64,000 nt of DNA from Cedecea selenatireducens (GTDB taxonomy: Bacteria; Pseudomonadota; Gammaproteobacteria; Enterobacterales; Enterobacteriaceae), in contig NZ_JBHIKW010000010.1 of NCBI RefSeq assembly GCF_042138895.1, forward strand, positions 62,001 through 126,000, read 5' to 3'. The notes beneath the pieces were generated by a model. That model was given only the letters and a program-made list of their open reading frames with translations, ran no database searches and was not told the origin of the DNA. Positions 1-9,504 of the stretch are shown piece by piece (the stretch's first letter is position 1; the number at the start of each line of letters is the position of its first letter). A program made the position numbers and the translations under genes.

Positions 1-217
1 TCAGGTCCGCCGGGTTGTCGTACACCCCGACGTTGTGCCCCACTTCATCGCGGATGTCGTTCCACTCTGAGCACGCCACCTGGCAGGCCTTACAGCCGAT
101 GCAGGTGGTGACGTCGATAAGCTTGGCGACCTCTTGCTGGTGATCCCGCGCCTGAGGCGCGGGCGTGAAGCCGTTAGTAGCGGAACGACGGATAATGTCC
201 TGAGATTGATAAGCCAT
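1..217 (-). CDS. fdoH: Formate dehydrogenase-O iron-sulfur (beta) subunit, 5' part only
   Basis: This is the N-terminal 72 codons of the electron-transfer subunit of formate dehydrogenase-O; the rest lies beyond the window edge. The translation starts MAYQSQDIIRRSATNG and reaches the first ferredoxin-type cysteine cluster (CIGCKACQVAC), which matches FdoH/FdnH. In the enzyme this periplasmic-side, membrane-anchored subunit carries four 4Fe-4S clusters that pass electrons from the alpha subunit to the cytochrome b subunit. The ATG follows a GGAG ribosome site and lies 12 bases after the fdoG stop, so the two are cotranscribed. Confidence 0.95.
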   Translation of the reverse strand, partial: MAYQSQDIIRRSATNGFTPAPQARDHQQEVAKLIDVTTCIGCKACQVACSEWNDIRDEVGHNVGVYDNPADL

Positions 218-229
218 AATTCGTCTCCG

Positions 230-3200
230 TTACACCTTTTCCACGTTGACCAGGAACGCCTTGAACTCCGGCGTTTGCGTGTTGGCATCCCCGACAAACG
301 GCGTCAGGGTGTTGGCAATAAAGCCTTTTTTCGCCACGCCTTCGTAACCCCAGTGAATCGGGATCCCGATGGTGTCCACCTTCTGACCGTGAACGTCCAG
401 CGTGCGGATACGCTTGGTCACCACCGCTTTGGCCTTGATGTAGCCGCGGTTGGAGGAGACCTTCACCGTGTCGCCGTGAGCGATGCCGAGTTTGTTGGCC
501 AGCTTCTCGCCAATCTCGACAAACTGCTCCGGCTGCGCGATGGCGTTCAGCAGCGCGTGCTTGGTCCAGTAGTGGAAATGCTCCGTCAGACGATAGGTGG
601 TGCCGACATACGGGAACTTGTCATGCTTGCCCATCGCTTCCAGGTCGTCTTTAAACACGCGTGCTGCCGGGTTGGAGACCACGTTCGGGTGCAGCGGGTT
701 GGTGCCCAGCGGCGTTTCAAACGGCTCGTAGTGTTCCGGGAACGGCCCCTCTGCCATCTTGTCGAGGGCAAACAGGCGACCCAGGCCTTCCGGCTGCATG
801 ATAAACGGCCCGACCCCGCTGTCCGGCGCGGCGGTGCTGTAGTCCGGCACGTCGATGCCGCCCCATTTCGCACCATCCCAGGAGATCAGGCGGCGTTTTT
901 CATCCCACGGTTTACCCGATGGATCGGCGGAGGCACGGTTATACAGAATGCGGCGGTTAAGCGGCCACGCCCATGCCCAGCCGAGCGTGTTGCCCAGGCC
1001 GGACGGGTCGGCGTTGTCGCGGCGAGCCATCTGGTTGCCGTCCGGCGTCCAGCTCCCGGCGAATATCCAGCAGCCGCTGGACGTTGTACCGTCGTCGCGC
1101 AGCTGAGCAAAGGAGCTAAGCTGCTGCCCTTTTTTCACCAGCACCGCGCCGGTGGCCGGGTCGATCAGGTCTTCGAGCGCCTTGCCGTTGCTTTCCATGG
1201 CCACTTCTTCCGGCGCCGGGTTGTCCGGCGTCAGGTACTTCCAGGTCATGTTCAGCACCTGCTCAGGCACCTTACCGCCGTCGCGCTCGTACATGTGGCG
1301 CAGGCGGGTGAAGATGCCGGAGAGGATTTCGCCGTCGTTCAGCGCTTCCCCTGGCGCATCCGCCCCTTTCCAGTGCCACTGCAGCCAGCGTCCGGAGTTC
1401 ACGATGGAGCCATTCTCTTCCGCGAAGCAGGTGGACGGCAGGCGGAACACCTCGGTCTGGATTTTCGACGGATCAACGTCGTTCATCTCGCCGTGGTTCT
1501 GCCAGAAGTTGGACGTTTCGGTGTTCAGCGGGTCGATAGTGACCAGGAACTTCAGCTTCGAGAGCGAGGCCACGACCTTGTTCTTGTTAGGGAACGAGGC
1601 CACCGGGTTAAAGCCCTGGCACAGATAGCCGTTGACCTTGCCCTGGCTCATCATCTCGAAGTACTGCAGCACGTCGTAGCCTTTGTCCCACTTCGGCAGC
1701 CAGTCATAGCCCCAGCCGTTTTCCTTCGTCGCTTTGTCGCCAAAGAAGGCTTTCATCATCGAGACGAAGAATTTCGGGTAGTTGCCCCAGTAGTTCACCT
1801 GGCCTTTCAGCAGCGGTTTAGGCGTGTTGGCCGCCAGATAACTGTCGATATCCACCTGTTTTTCGCTTGGCAGGTTCATGTAACCCGGCAGGCTGGTGGA
1901 AAGCAGGCCAAGGTCGGTCAGACCCTGAATGTTGGAGTGGCCGCGCAGGGCGTTGACGCCGCCGCCTGCCATCCCCATGTTGCCGAGCAGCAGCTGGATC
2001 ATCGCCATGGTGCGAATGTTCTGCGCGCCGACGGAGTGCTGTGTCCAGCCCAGGGCGTACAGGAACGAGGCGGTTTTGTCCGCCACGCTGGTTTCGGCGA
2101 TGTATTCGCAGACCTTCAGGAAATCTTCTTTCGGTGTGCCGCAGATGCTGGTCACCACGTCCGGCGTGTAGCGGGAGATGTGCTCTTTCAGCAGGTTCCA
2201 CACGCAGCGCGGGTGCTGAAGCGTCAGGTCGCGTTTGGCGAAGCCTTCTTCATCCAGCTCATAGTTCCAGGTGGTTTTGTCGTACTTGCGGCTCGCCGCG
2301 TCGTAGCCGGTGAACAGGCCGTCGTCGAAGCCGAAGTCCTCACGCACAATCAGGTTGGCGTTGGTGTAAGACTCGACGTACTCGCGGTTGAATTTGTTGT
2401 TGTTTATCAGGTACAGCAGAACGCCCGACAGGAAAGCAATGTCGGTCCCGGAACGGATAGGCGTGTAGAAATCCGCCACCGAAGCGGTTCGAGTAAAGCG
2501 AGGATCGATCACAATCAGCTTCGCGCCGTTGTGAATTTTGGCTTCCATCGCCCAGCGGAATCCCACCGGATGCGCTTCTGCCGCGTTCCCACCCATCACC
2601 ACGATGAGGTTGGCGTTTTTGATATCAACCCAGTGGTTGGTCATCGCACCGCGACCAAATGTTGGAGCAAGACTTGCTACCGTTGGTCCGTGTCAGACAC
2701 GCGCTTGGTTATCCACGGCAAGCATGCCGAGGGCGCGGGTAAATTTCTGGGTTAAATAACCGGTTTCGTTGCTCGACGCGGAGGCGCACAGCATCCCCGT
2801 GGAGAGCCAGCGGTTGACCGTGGTGCCCTGTTCGTTCTTTTCGATGAAGTTGGCGTCGCGGTCTTCTTTCATCAGCTTCGCGATGCGATCAAAGGCATCG
2901 TCCCAACTGATTTGCTGCCATTTATCGGAGCCTGGTGCGCGATAAGAAGGCGTTTTCAGGCGGCTTTCGGAATGGATAAAGTCCACCAGACCGGCCCCTT
3001 TCGGGCACAGCGCGCCGCGGTTTACCGGGTGGTCCGGGTCACCTTCGATATGGAAAATTGAGGCTTTTGCGTTTTTTGCGCCATCGCCGAGGCTATACAT
3101 CAATAGCCCACAGCCGACGGAGCAGTATGTGCAGGTGTTACGGGTTTCACGGGTGCGTAGCAGCTTGTACTGCCGGGTTTCCGCGAGCGCAGCGCCGGGG

Positions 3201-3280
3201 GCAAAACCCAGTGCCGCTGCCGTGGTGCCTGCCATACCGCCAGCACAGATCTTAAAGAACTGCCTTCTGCTGACCTGCAT
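230..3280 (-). CDS. fdoG: Formate dehydrogenase-O molybdopterin/selenocysteine (alpha) subunit
   Basis: This is the catalytic subunit of the respiratory formate dehydrogenase, which oxidises formate in the periplasm. The frame is interrupted once by TGA at 2693-2695, codon 196, exactly where FdoG/FdnG carry selenocysteine. The context NQARV-U-HGPTVASLAPTFGRG is that of the family, and the SECIS hairpin follows directly. With this codon read through the product is 1016 residues, the E. coli length. The start at 3280 is chosen because it gives a twin-arginine signal peptide (SRRQFFKICAGG, then AxA cleavage) and sits behind a GGAG site; an upstream in-frame start would bury the Tat signal. A 4Fe-4S motif (CTYCSVGCG) lies near residue 55. 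It is the first gene of fdoGH(I), divergent from fdhD. Confidence 0.97.
2653..2695 (-). promoter_or_regulatory. SECIS element and selenocysteine UGA codon of fdoG
   Basis: Counting the mRNA from the U of UGA as 1, bases 8-13 (GACCAA) pair with 38-43 (UUGGUC). Above them a short upper stem has an unpaired U at 17 and an apical loop containing G23 and U24. These are the positions known in the E. coli fdhF/fdnG elements to be contacted by SelB. The element therefore recodes the UGA as selenocysteine when SelB with Sec-tRNA binds. The genes for SelA and SelB lie 3-6 kb away in the same window. Confidence 0.93.
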
Positions 3281-3458
3281 GGATCGCTCCTTACATTTCG
3301 ACATTTCACATTGCTTAGGATTTATTTTGCGGGGTGACCCGCAAAGGTTCACAATTAGAACCACTATAGATTTTGATGGCTTACTTCCCTTCATCCGGAA
3401 GGGGTATTTCTAGAATACCACAATGGTACTGAGGGTGTTCTCGATTGGTTAAAACAAA

Positions 3459-4283
3459 GTGAACAAATTTCACCGCTCTGAAAAAAATATGATGGAACAG
3501 GTTACCGGCGCGCGCACGATCGAGCTCTGGCACCGGGGCAATCTCACCGTAGCCGAAACCGACTGGCTGGCGGAGGAAGTGCCCGTCGCGCTGGTCTACA
3601 ACGGCATTTCCCACGTCGTGATGATGGCTTCGCCCAAAGATCTCGAAGCGTTTGCGCTCGGGTTTTCCCTGTCCGAAGGCATTATTGAAAGTCCGGCGGA
3701 TATTTACGGGATGGATGTGTTGCCAACTTGTAACGGCATTGAAGTGCAGGTCGAGCTGTCCAGCCGCCGCTTTGCGGGCCTGAAAGAGCGTCGCCGGGCG
3801 CTGGCCGGACGAACCGGCTGCGGCGTCTGCGGCGTTGAGCAGTTGAATGACATTGGCCGCCCCGTGCCGCCGCTGCCGTTTACCCAGACGTTTGCCCTGG
3901 AAAACCTGGACGAGCCGCTGAAAAAAATGCGTGACTACCAGCCCGTCGGCGAGCTAACGGGCTGCACTCATGCGGCGTTATGGCTTGATGTTAATGGCCA
4001 GATTCTGGATGGGCGCGAAGATATTGGCCGCCATGTGGCGCTGGATAAAATGCTCGGCGTTCGCAGCCGTAACCCGTGGCATAACGGCGCCGCGCTGGTG
4101 TCGAGCCGTGCGAGCTATGAGATGGTGCAGAAGGCCGCGATGTGCGGCATTGAAATCCTGTTTGCGGTATCTGCTGCAACTTCGTTGGCAGTGGAAGTTG
4201 CACAGCGTACGAATCTGACGCTGGTGGGCTTTAACCGGCCAGGCCGTGCCACGGTTTATACGCACCCGGAGCGGCTGCGCTAG
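3459..4283 (+). CDS. fdhD: Formate dehydrogenase accessory sulfurtransferase FdhD
   Basis: FdhD carries sulfur from IscS to the molybdenum cofactor of formate dehydrogenases and is needed for their activity. The 274-residue product matches E. coli FdhD (277) along its length. It contains the functional CxxC (C121, C124 in GRTGCGVCGVEQ) and the conserved stretches VALVYNGISHVVMM, LGFSLSEGII and DVGRHVALDK-like (here DIGRHVALDK). The start is GTG at 3459; an ATG pair at 3489/3492 is possible, and neither has a strong ribosome site, so the first ten residues are uncertain. It is transcribed away from fdoG, with about 180 bases between the two starts that must hold both promoters. Confidence 0.95.
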   Translation: MNKFHRSEKNMMEQVTGARTIELWHRGNLTVAETDWLAEEVPVALVYNGISHVVMMASPKDLEAFALGFSLSEGIIESPADIYGMDVLPTCNGIEVQVELSSRRFAGLKERRRALAGRTGCGVCGVEQLNDIGRPVPPLPFTQTFALENLDEPLKKMRDYQPVGELTGCTHAALWLDVNGQILDGREDIGRHVALDKMLGVRSRNPWHNGAALVSSRASYEMVQKAAMCGIEILFAVSAATSLAVEVAQRTNLTLVGFNRPGRATVYTHPERLR

Positions 4284-4288
4284 ATTTT

Positions 4289-4398
4289 CCCCTCACCCCG
4301 CCCCTCTCCCAGAGGGAGAGGGGGAAAACAGCCAACGTGGAACATTGTTTATTCCCTCTCCCTTTCAGGGAGAGGGTTAGGGTGAGGGTAAAAATAAG
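4289..4398. repeat. GC-rich palindromic intergenic repeat, copy at fdhD/aldB
   Basis: Two outer arms, CCCCTCACCCC and GGGTGAGGG, enclose two smaller hairpins of CCCTCTCCC/GGGAGAGGG type, separated by a spacer of about 30 bases. The arrangement is that of REP/BIME-like intergenic elements. The same family recurs after mtlA and next to uspA. It lies between the convergent fdhD and aldB genes and can fold on either strand, so it may help end transcription from both sides. Confidence 0.75.
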
Positions 4399-4535
4399 AA
4401 GCGAGGCACGGTTCCGGCTTAAATCGCCTCCGTTTTCTCTCCGACCCAGGGCTGGAAGTGAACGGAACCTTAGCCGATCTTTCATAGAACGTATTTGTGA
4501 CTAAGGTTTAGCCCTACCTGAGTGAGGGTCAATCC

Positions 4536-6074
4536 TCAGAACAGGCCCAGCGGCTTATCGGAATAGCTCACCAGCAGGCACTTGGTCTGCTGATAATGCT
4601 CCAGCATCATTTTGTGGGTCTCGCGTCCGATCCCGGACTGTTTGTAGCCCCCAAACGCCGCGTGTGCCGGGTAGGCGTGGTAACAGTTGGTCCACACGCG
4701 CCCGGCCTGAATACCGCGCCCCATTTTGTAGGCCAGGCTGCCGTTGCGGCTCCAGACGCCCGCGCCCAGACCGTATTCGGTATCGTTCGCCAGCTCCAGC
4801 GCTTCCTCCACGGTTTTAAACGTGGTGACGGCGAGCACCGGCCCGAAAATTTCCTCCTGGAACACACGCATGTTGTTTTTACCAAACAGAATGGTCGGCT
4901 CGAGGTAGTAACCCGCCTGCAGGTCGCCCGTCAGCGCTTTTCTACGCCCGCCGGTCAGCACGTCCGCGCCTTCTTTCTTGCCGATGTCGATGTAGTTGAG
5001 GATGGTTTCCATCTGCCCCTGCGACACCTGCGCGCCCATTTGGGTGCGGCTGTCCAGCGGGTTGCCGGAGCGAATGGCTTCTACGCGGCGGATCGCGCGC
5101 TCAATGAAACGTTCGTAGATGGACTCCTGCACCAGCGCGCGGCTCGGGCAGGTACAGACCTCGCCCTGGTTGAAGGCGAACAGCGCAAAGCCCTCCAGCG
5201 CCTTGTCGAAGAAGGCGTCTTCCTCTTCCATCACGTCGGCAAAGAAAATGTTCGGAGATTTGCCGCCCAGCTCCAGGGTGACCGGGATAATGTTCTGGGT
5301 GGCGTACTGCATGATCTGTTGCCCGACCTCGGTGGAGCCGGTAAACGCCACTTTGGCGATGCGTTTCGAGGTTGCCAGGTATTCGCCAATCTCGCCGCCC
5401 GCGCCGTTCACCACGTTAACCACGCCCGGCGGCAGCAGGTCGCCAACCAGTTCCATCAGCAGCAGCACGGAGAGCGGGGTCAGTCGCGCAGGCTTCAGTA
5501 CGATGCAGTTGCCCGCCGCGAGCGCCGGGGCCATTTTCCAGCTCGCCATCAGCAGCGGGAAGTTCCACGGAATGATCTGTGCGACCACGCCGAGCGGCTC
5601 GTGGAAATGGTAGGCCACGGTGTCTTTATCCACCTCGCTGATGCCGCCCTCCTGGGCACGAATACAGGAGGCGAAGTAGCGGAAGTGGTCGATGGCCAGC
5701 GGCACGTCGGCGGCGCTGGTTTCGCGAATCGGTTTGCCGTTGTCCCAGGTTTCTGCCGTCGCCAGCAGCTCGATGTTTTGCTCCATGCGGTCGGCAATTT
5801 TCAGCAGGATGGTGGCGCGCTCCTGCACGGACATCTGCCCCCAGCCTTTTTTGGCTTCGTGGGCGGCATCCAGCGCCAGGTCGATGTCGGCCTTGCCGGA
5901 GCTGGCGATTTCGCACAGCGGCTGGCCGGTCACCGGGGTGAGGTTTTCATAGTACTGACCGCCAACCGGGGCAACCCATTGGCCGCCGATAAAGTTGTCG
6001 TAACGGGGTTTAAGTTTTAGCGGGAAACCATATTCGCCGGGGATAATACGGGTATCGGGAGGATTATTTGTCAT
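4536..6074 (-). CDS. aldB: NAD(P)-dependent aldehyde dehydrogenase AldB
   Basis: AldB is a cytosolic aldehyde dehydrogenase that oxidises acetaldehyde and related aldehydes. The 512-residue product has the E. coli length. It carries the family's glycine-rich FTGSTEVGQ motif, the general-base glutamate in ELGGKSPNIFF and the catalytic cysteine in NQGEVCTCPSR. The C-terminal HAAFGGYKQSGIGRE is typical. The start at 6074 (MTNNPP) follows AAGGAG; a start ten codons upstream has no ribosome site and no counterpart. In E. coli aldB is induced in stationary phase and by ethanol; no such site was identified here. Confidence 0.96.
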   Translation of the reverse strand: MTNNPPDTRIIPGEYGFPLKLKPRYDNFIGGQWVAPVGGQYYENLTPVTGQPLCEIASSGKADIDLALDAAHEAKKGWGQMSVQERATILLKIADRMEQNIELLATAETWDNGKPIRETSAADVPLAIDHFRYFASCIRAQEGGISEVDKDTVAYHFHEPLGVVAQIIPWNFPLLMASWKMAPALAAGNCIVLKPARLTPLSVLLLMELVGDLLPPGVVNVVNGAGGEIGEYLATSKRIAKVAFTGSTEVGQQIMQYATQNIIPVTLELGGKSPNIFFADVMEEEDAFFDKALEGFALFAFNQGEVCTCPSRALVQESIYERFIERAIRRVEAIRSGNPLDSRTQMGAQVSQGQMETILNYIDIGKKEGADVLTGGRRKALTGDLQAGYYLEPTILFGKNNMRVFQEEIFGPVLAVTTFKTVEEALELANDTEYGLGAGVWSRNGSLAYKMGRGIQAGRVWTNCYHAYPAHAAFGGYKQSGIGRETHKMMLEHYQQTKCLLVSYSDKPLGLF

Positions 6075-6171
6075 AGCCGTCTCCTTGTGATGGTTCATCC
6101 ACAAGGGTAGTTCGGGCTGGCTGTTTCTTCGCCGATTCCCGCCCGCTTTACGACGTGCTTCACGGATTAAC

Positions 6172-6203
6172 GCCGGAGAAGAGGGAAATAACTCTTCTCC
6201 GGC
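6172..6203. terminator. Strong 12-bp hairpin between aldB promoter side and selB end
   Basis: GCCGGAGAAGAG pairs perfectly with CTCTTCTCCGGC across an eight-base loop, nine bases past the selB stop. There is no long T run on either strand, so this may stabilise the selB mRNA end rather than act as a classical intrinsic terminator. Confidence 0.5.
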
Positions 6204-6211
6204 AGGAGGGA

Positions 6212-8050
6212 TCAGCGCGAAGGCGTAAACAGCGCCTTGTCGCGCAGCAGGTGGTCGTTGCCGCGCCGACGGGTAAAGCCGGTTTTGTCGAAATATTCCA
6301 GGATCTGAATCGCCAGCTTGCGGCCTACGCCTAATCTGTCGCGGAAGTCGGCGGCGTTGGTGGCACCGTGAGTTTGATCCAACTCGCGGATCAGATCGGC
6401 AAACGCCTGCAGGCGATCGTTTCGGTAATAACGATCTTTCAGAATCGCGGTGACCAGCCCCTGCTGGGCGGCGGATCGTAGCAGCTGACGCATCGCCTGT
6501 TCTTCCTCGCCGGTTTCTTTAGCCAGGTCGCGAACCCACCAGGGCTCATCGCCAAGCAACGCGTCTACTTTGTCCCACACCGCCTGCTGCGTGGGAGAAA
6601 AACCTGGCTCGTGTCCCGGCAGGTGCAGCCAGCCCTGGCGGCTTATCAGCAGGCCTTCAGCGCGCATTCTTTCGATAAGCGACAGAACCAGGCCTTCGTC
6701 TTCCGCGGGCAGCGCCATGCGGCGCAGGCGTTCACGGCCCGGCCCCGGCTGATCGTCATGCTGCTGGTGGTAGCGTGCCAGCACGTCGAGCAGTTTTTGC
6801 TGCCATAGAGCGGCCACATCCGGGCTTAGCAGCGCATTGCCCGCCTGCAGATAACCCGGCTGATCGAGCAGAGCCTGAAGACCTTCCGCCGTTAGCTGGC
6901 GTGCCCAGGAAAATTCGCTGAGCAGCACGGCTCCGCGAGCCAGATGTGCTTCCAGCGCCTGCGGGTCATCGGCTCCTTTTGCCAGGTCTGCCAGCCAGCT
7001 CAGGAAAGCGGGTTGGCGCTTGCCGCGGCGTGGGGCATTGAGCAGCACGGCACGGGCACCGGCGAGCGTGGTGCGGGCGCTGATGTCGCGCAGCACCAGG
7101 CGGTCGTTGTCCGCCAGCCACAGCGGCACATCCAGCACCAGTTCGGCAAGGTTGCCTTCCAGCAGCGAAACGCGCCCGGTTACGTGACGTGCGGAATGGT
7201 GAATATGCAGCGGTTGCCACTGCTGGAGCGGCTGCAGCGTTTGCAGTTCGACGATAACGCGCTCAATCGGCTGCAGAGGTTTTTCGCTCAGCAGCCAGTC
7301 GCCCCGGCTGATGTCGTTTTTTTCCGCGTCACCGCTGATGTTCAGGGCAATGCGCTGCCCGGCCATCGCGCTGGAAACCGGCTGGTTTTGGGCGTGAAGG
7401 CCGCGCACGCGCATCGGTTTATCCGCGCCGGTCAGCCAGAGCGAATCGCCAACGTTAACTTCGCCGCTCAGCGCCGTGCCGGTCACCACAAGGCCTGCGC
7501 CCTTAACCGTAAAAGCACGGTCGATGGCGAGGCGGAAGCGGTGCGAGGTGGCATGAGGACGTTCGCTTAGCCCGATAAGATGCTGCTGTAGCGCTTCTAC
7601 GCCTTCACCGTTGGTGGCGGCGGTCACAAAGATTGCGGCCAAAGTATCGCCCAGCAGAGCGGCGACTTCATCGCGAACTTCTGCAATGCGGCTGTCGCTC
7701 ACCCGGTCGGCTTTGGTTAGCGCGACGGTTACCTGCGGGTTGCCCGTCAGCTGTAAAATCGCCAGATGCTCGCGGGTTTGCGCCATCACGCCGTCGTCGC
7801 AGGCGATGACCAGCAGCGCATGATCTATGCCGCCGACGCCCACCAGCATGTTAGCCAGAAATTTTTCGTGCCCTGGCACGTCAATAAAGCCAATCACACG
7901 GCCATCCGGCTGCGGCCAGTAGGCGTAGCCGAGGTCGATGGTCATACCGCGCTTTTTCTCTTCGGGCAGGCGGTCAGCATTCACGCCGGTCAGCGCCTGG
8001 AGAAGGGTCGTTTTGCCGTGGTCAACGTGCCCGGCGGTGGCAATAATCAC
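6212..8050 (-). CDS. selB: Selenocysteine-specific translation elongation factor SelB
   Basis: SelB is a GTPase that brings Sec-tRNA(Sec) to UGA codons followed by a SECIS hairpin. The N-terminal half is EF-Tu-like: G1 motif GHVDHGKT near residue 7, DVPGHEKF, and LTKAD. The C-terminal half consists of the winged-helix repeats that bind SECIS RNA. The product is 612 residues (E. coli 614). The start is the GTG at 8050, giving MIIATAGHVDHGKT; longer readings would add residues the family lacks. This GTG overlaps the selA stop in a GTGA junction, so the two are translationally coupled. Its substrate, the fdoG SECIS, lies in this window. Confidence 0.96.
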   Translation of the reverse strand: MIIATAGHVDHGKTTLLQALTGVNADRLPEEKKRGMTIDLGYAYWPQPDGRVIGFIDVPGHEKFLANMLVGVGGIDHALLVIACDDGVMAQTREHLAILQLTGNPQVTVALTKADRVSDSRIAEVRDEVAALLGDTLAAIFVTAATNGEGVEALQQHLIGLSERPHATSHRFRLAIDRAFTVKGAGLVVTGTALSGEVNVGDSLWLTGADKPMRVRGLHAQNQPVSSAMAGQRIALNISGDAEKNDISRGDWLLSEKPLQPIERVIVELQTLQPLQQWQPLHIHHSARHVTGRVSLLEGNLAELVLDVPLWLADNDRLVLRDISARTTLAGARAVLLNAPRRGKRQPAFLSWLADLAKGADDPQALEAHLARGAVLLSEFSWARQLTAEGLQALLDQPGYLQAGNALLSPDVAALWQQKLLDVLARYHQQHDDQPGPGRERLRRMALPAEDEGLVLSLIERMRAEGLLISRQGWLHLPGHEPGFSPTQQAVWDKVDALLGDEPWWVRDLAKETGEEEQAMRQLLRSAAQQGLVTAILKDRYYRNDRLQAFADLIRELDQTHGATNAADFRDRLGVGRKLAIQILEYFDKTGFTRRRGNDHLLRDKALFTPSR

Positions 8051-9435
8051 AGGGTAATGCCCTCCAGCAGCAGCGCTTCGTTTTCGAGGCAGCGTAAATC
8101 CAGCCACAGTCGGCCATCGGCAATGCGGCCAATAACCGGCCTTTCAAGCTCGCGCAGGGCTTGCGTCAGTGAGGCAAGCGTTGATCCACGTCCGTCTTTC
8201 GGCGTGAAGGTCAGGGCCGCGCCAGGCAGGCGGTCAACGGGCAAAGAGCCGCTGCCGATTTGCGACAGGCATGCTTCAACGCGCACATCGAACTGCTCGC
8301 CAAAACGCTGTTCAAATGCGGGCTGCAGGCGGCTGGCCTGCAGATGGATGTCTTCGGCACTGCGGGTTAGCAGGCGCAGGGTTGGCAGGCGTTCCACCAG
8401 CGTTTCCGGGTGTTGATACAGCCGCAGTGTGGCTTCCAGCGCCGCCAGCGTCATTTTGTCGGCGCGCAGCGCGCGCTTCAGCGGGTGGCTCTGAATGCGT
8501 TCAATAAGCGCCTTTTTGCCGACGATGATCCCGGCCTGCGGGCCGCCGAGTAGTTTGTCGCCGGAGAAACTCACCAGGCTCACGCCGTCGGCAATCAGCT
8601 GCTGCGGCATCGGCTCCGGCGGCAGGCCCCACAGGCTTAAATCTACCAGCGAGCCGCTGCCCAGGTCGGTGACGACCGGCAGGTTGAGTTCGTTGCCCAG
8701 CGTAACCAGCTCGGCCTCGCTAACTGCTTTGGTGAAGCCTTCGATGTGGTAATTGCTGGTGTGCACCTTCATCAGCAGCGAGGTGTTTTCGCTCGCGGCT
8801 GCGCGGTAGTCTTTCAGGTGCGTGCGGTTGGTGGTGCCGACTTCAACCAGCGTGCAGCCTGCCTGGCGCATGACGTCGGGAATGCGAAACGCGCCGCCAA
8901 TTTCCACCAGTTCGCCGCGCGAAACCACTACTTCGCCGCCGACTGCGCAGGCCGCCAGCATTAGCAGCACCGCTGCCGCATTGTTGTTGACGATGCAGGC
9001 ATCTTCCGCGCCGGTCAGCTCGCAAAGCAGATCGGCGATGGCGCGATCGCGGTGGCCGCGTCCTGCGTCGTCCAGTGAATATTCCAGCGTTACGGCGGAG
9101 CGCATGGCTTCGCTTACTGCATCAATGGCCGCCTCGGCCTGTAGCGCACGCCCGAGATTGGTGTGCAACACGGTGCCGGTCAGGTTGAAAACCGGCAGCA
9201 GAGCGCTGCGCTGGCTGGCCTCGAGCACGTCACGCGTTTTCTTTGCCCAGTCCTCGCTCCAGTCCGGCAGTTTGCTCGCCGTGCGAATGTGTTCGCGCGC
9301 TTCGCTTTGCAGCATTCTCAGCGTCGCCACCACGCGGGTGTGGCCGAACTCGGCAAGGAGGGCGGTAAAGGCGGCATCGCGCAGCAGGCGGTCGGTCGCC
9401 GGAAGATGGCTAAAAAGTGTTTGAGCTGTCGTCAT
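8047..9435 (-). CDS. selA: L-seryl-tRNA(Sec) selenium transferase (selenocysteine synthase)
   Basis: SelA is a PLP enzyme that converts seryl-tRNA(Sec) to selenocysteyl-tRNA(Sec) using selenophosphate. The 462-residue product (E. coli 463) has the PLP-binding lysine at about residue 294 in SFSGDKLLGGPQ. Other conserved blocks are NLTGTVLHTNLGRAL, GHRDRA, VNNNAAAVLL and VDRLP. It is the first gene of selAB and overlaps selB by four bases. The 69-base gap to the upstream yibF holds a perfect hairpin, listed separately. selC (the tRNA) and selD are not in the window. Confidence 0.96.
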   Translation of the reverse strand: MTTAQTLFSHLPATDRLLRDAAFTALLAEFGHTRVVATLRMLQSEAREHIRTASKLPDWSEDWAKKTRDVLEASQRSALLPVFNLTGTVLHTNLGRALQAEAAIDAVSEAMRSAVTLEYSLDDAGRGHRDRAIADLLCELTGAEDACIVNNNAAAVLLMLAACAVGGEVVVSRGELVEIGGAFRIPDVMRQAGCTLVEVGTTNRTHLKDYRAAASENTSLLMKVHTSNYHIEGFTKAVSEAELVTLGNELNLPVVTDLGSGSLVDLSLWGLPPEPMPQQLIADGVSLVSFSGDKLLGGPQAGIIVGKKALIERIQSHPLKRALRADKMTLAALEATLRLYQHPETLVERLPTLRLLTRSAEDIHLQASRLQPAFEQRFGEQFDVRVEACLSQIGSGSLPVDRLPGAALTFTPKDGRGSTLASLTQALRELERPVIGRIADGRLWLDLRCLENEALLLEGITL

Positions 9436-9471
9436 GGCAGGGACTGGATTAGGAAATTTGTGAGTAATATT

Positions 9472-9492
9472 ACAGGGGACAACGTCCCCTGT
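9472..9492 (-). promoter_or_regulatory. Hairpin in the selA leader
   Basis: ACAGGGGAC and GTCCCCTGT form a perfect nine-pair stem with a three-base loop (GUU in the mRNA), 37 bases upstream of the selA ATG. No T run follows, which argues against a yibF terminator. In E. coli the selAB leader is known to contain a SECIS-like structure bound by SelB, so this may be the equivalent; it lacks the bulged U seen in true SECIS. Confidence 0.45.
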
Positions 9493-9504
9493 CCTGGCAG
9501 CAGA

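Noticed and set aside
2693..2695. Apparent premature stop or frameshift splitting fdoG into two genes
   Set aside because: The TGA is at codon 196, the known selenocysteine position, followed by a correct SECIS with U17, G23 and U24; the halves are in the same frame.
134..2755. Long open frame antisense to fdoG (over 850 codons), and similar ones opposite aldB, mtlA, gorA and prlC
   Set aside because: These are by-products of biased third positions in GC-rich genes; they have no ribosome sites and no recognisable domains.
9472..9492. Intrinsic terminator of yibF
   Set aside because: A perfect stem is present, but the following minus-strand sequence AATATTACTC lacks a T run; a leader regulatory role was preferred.
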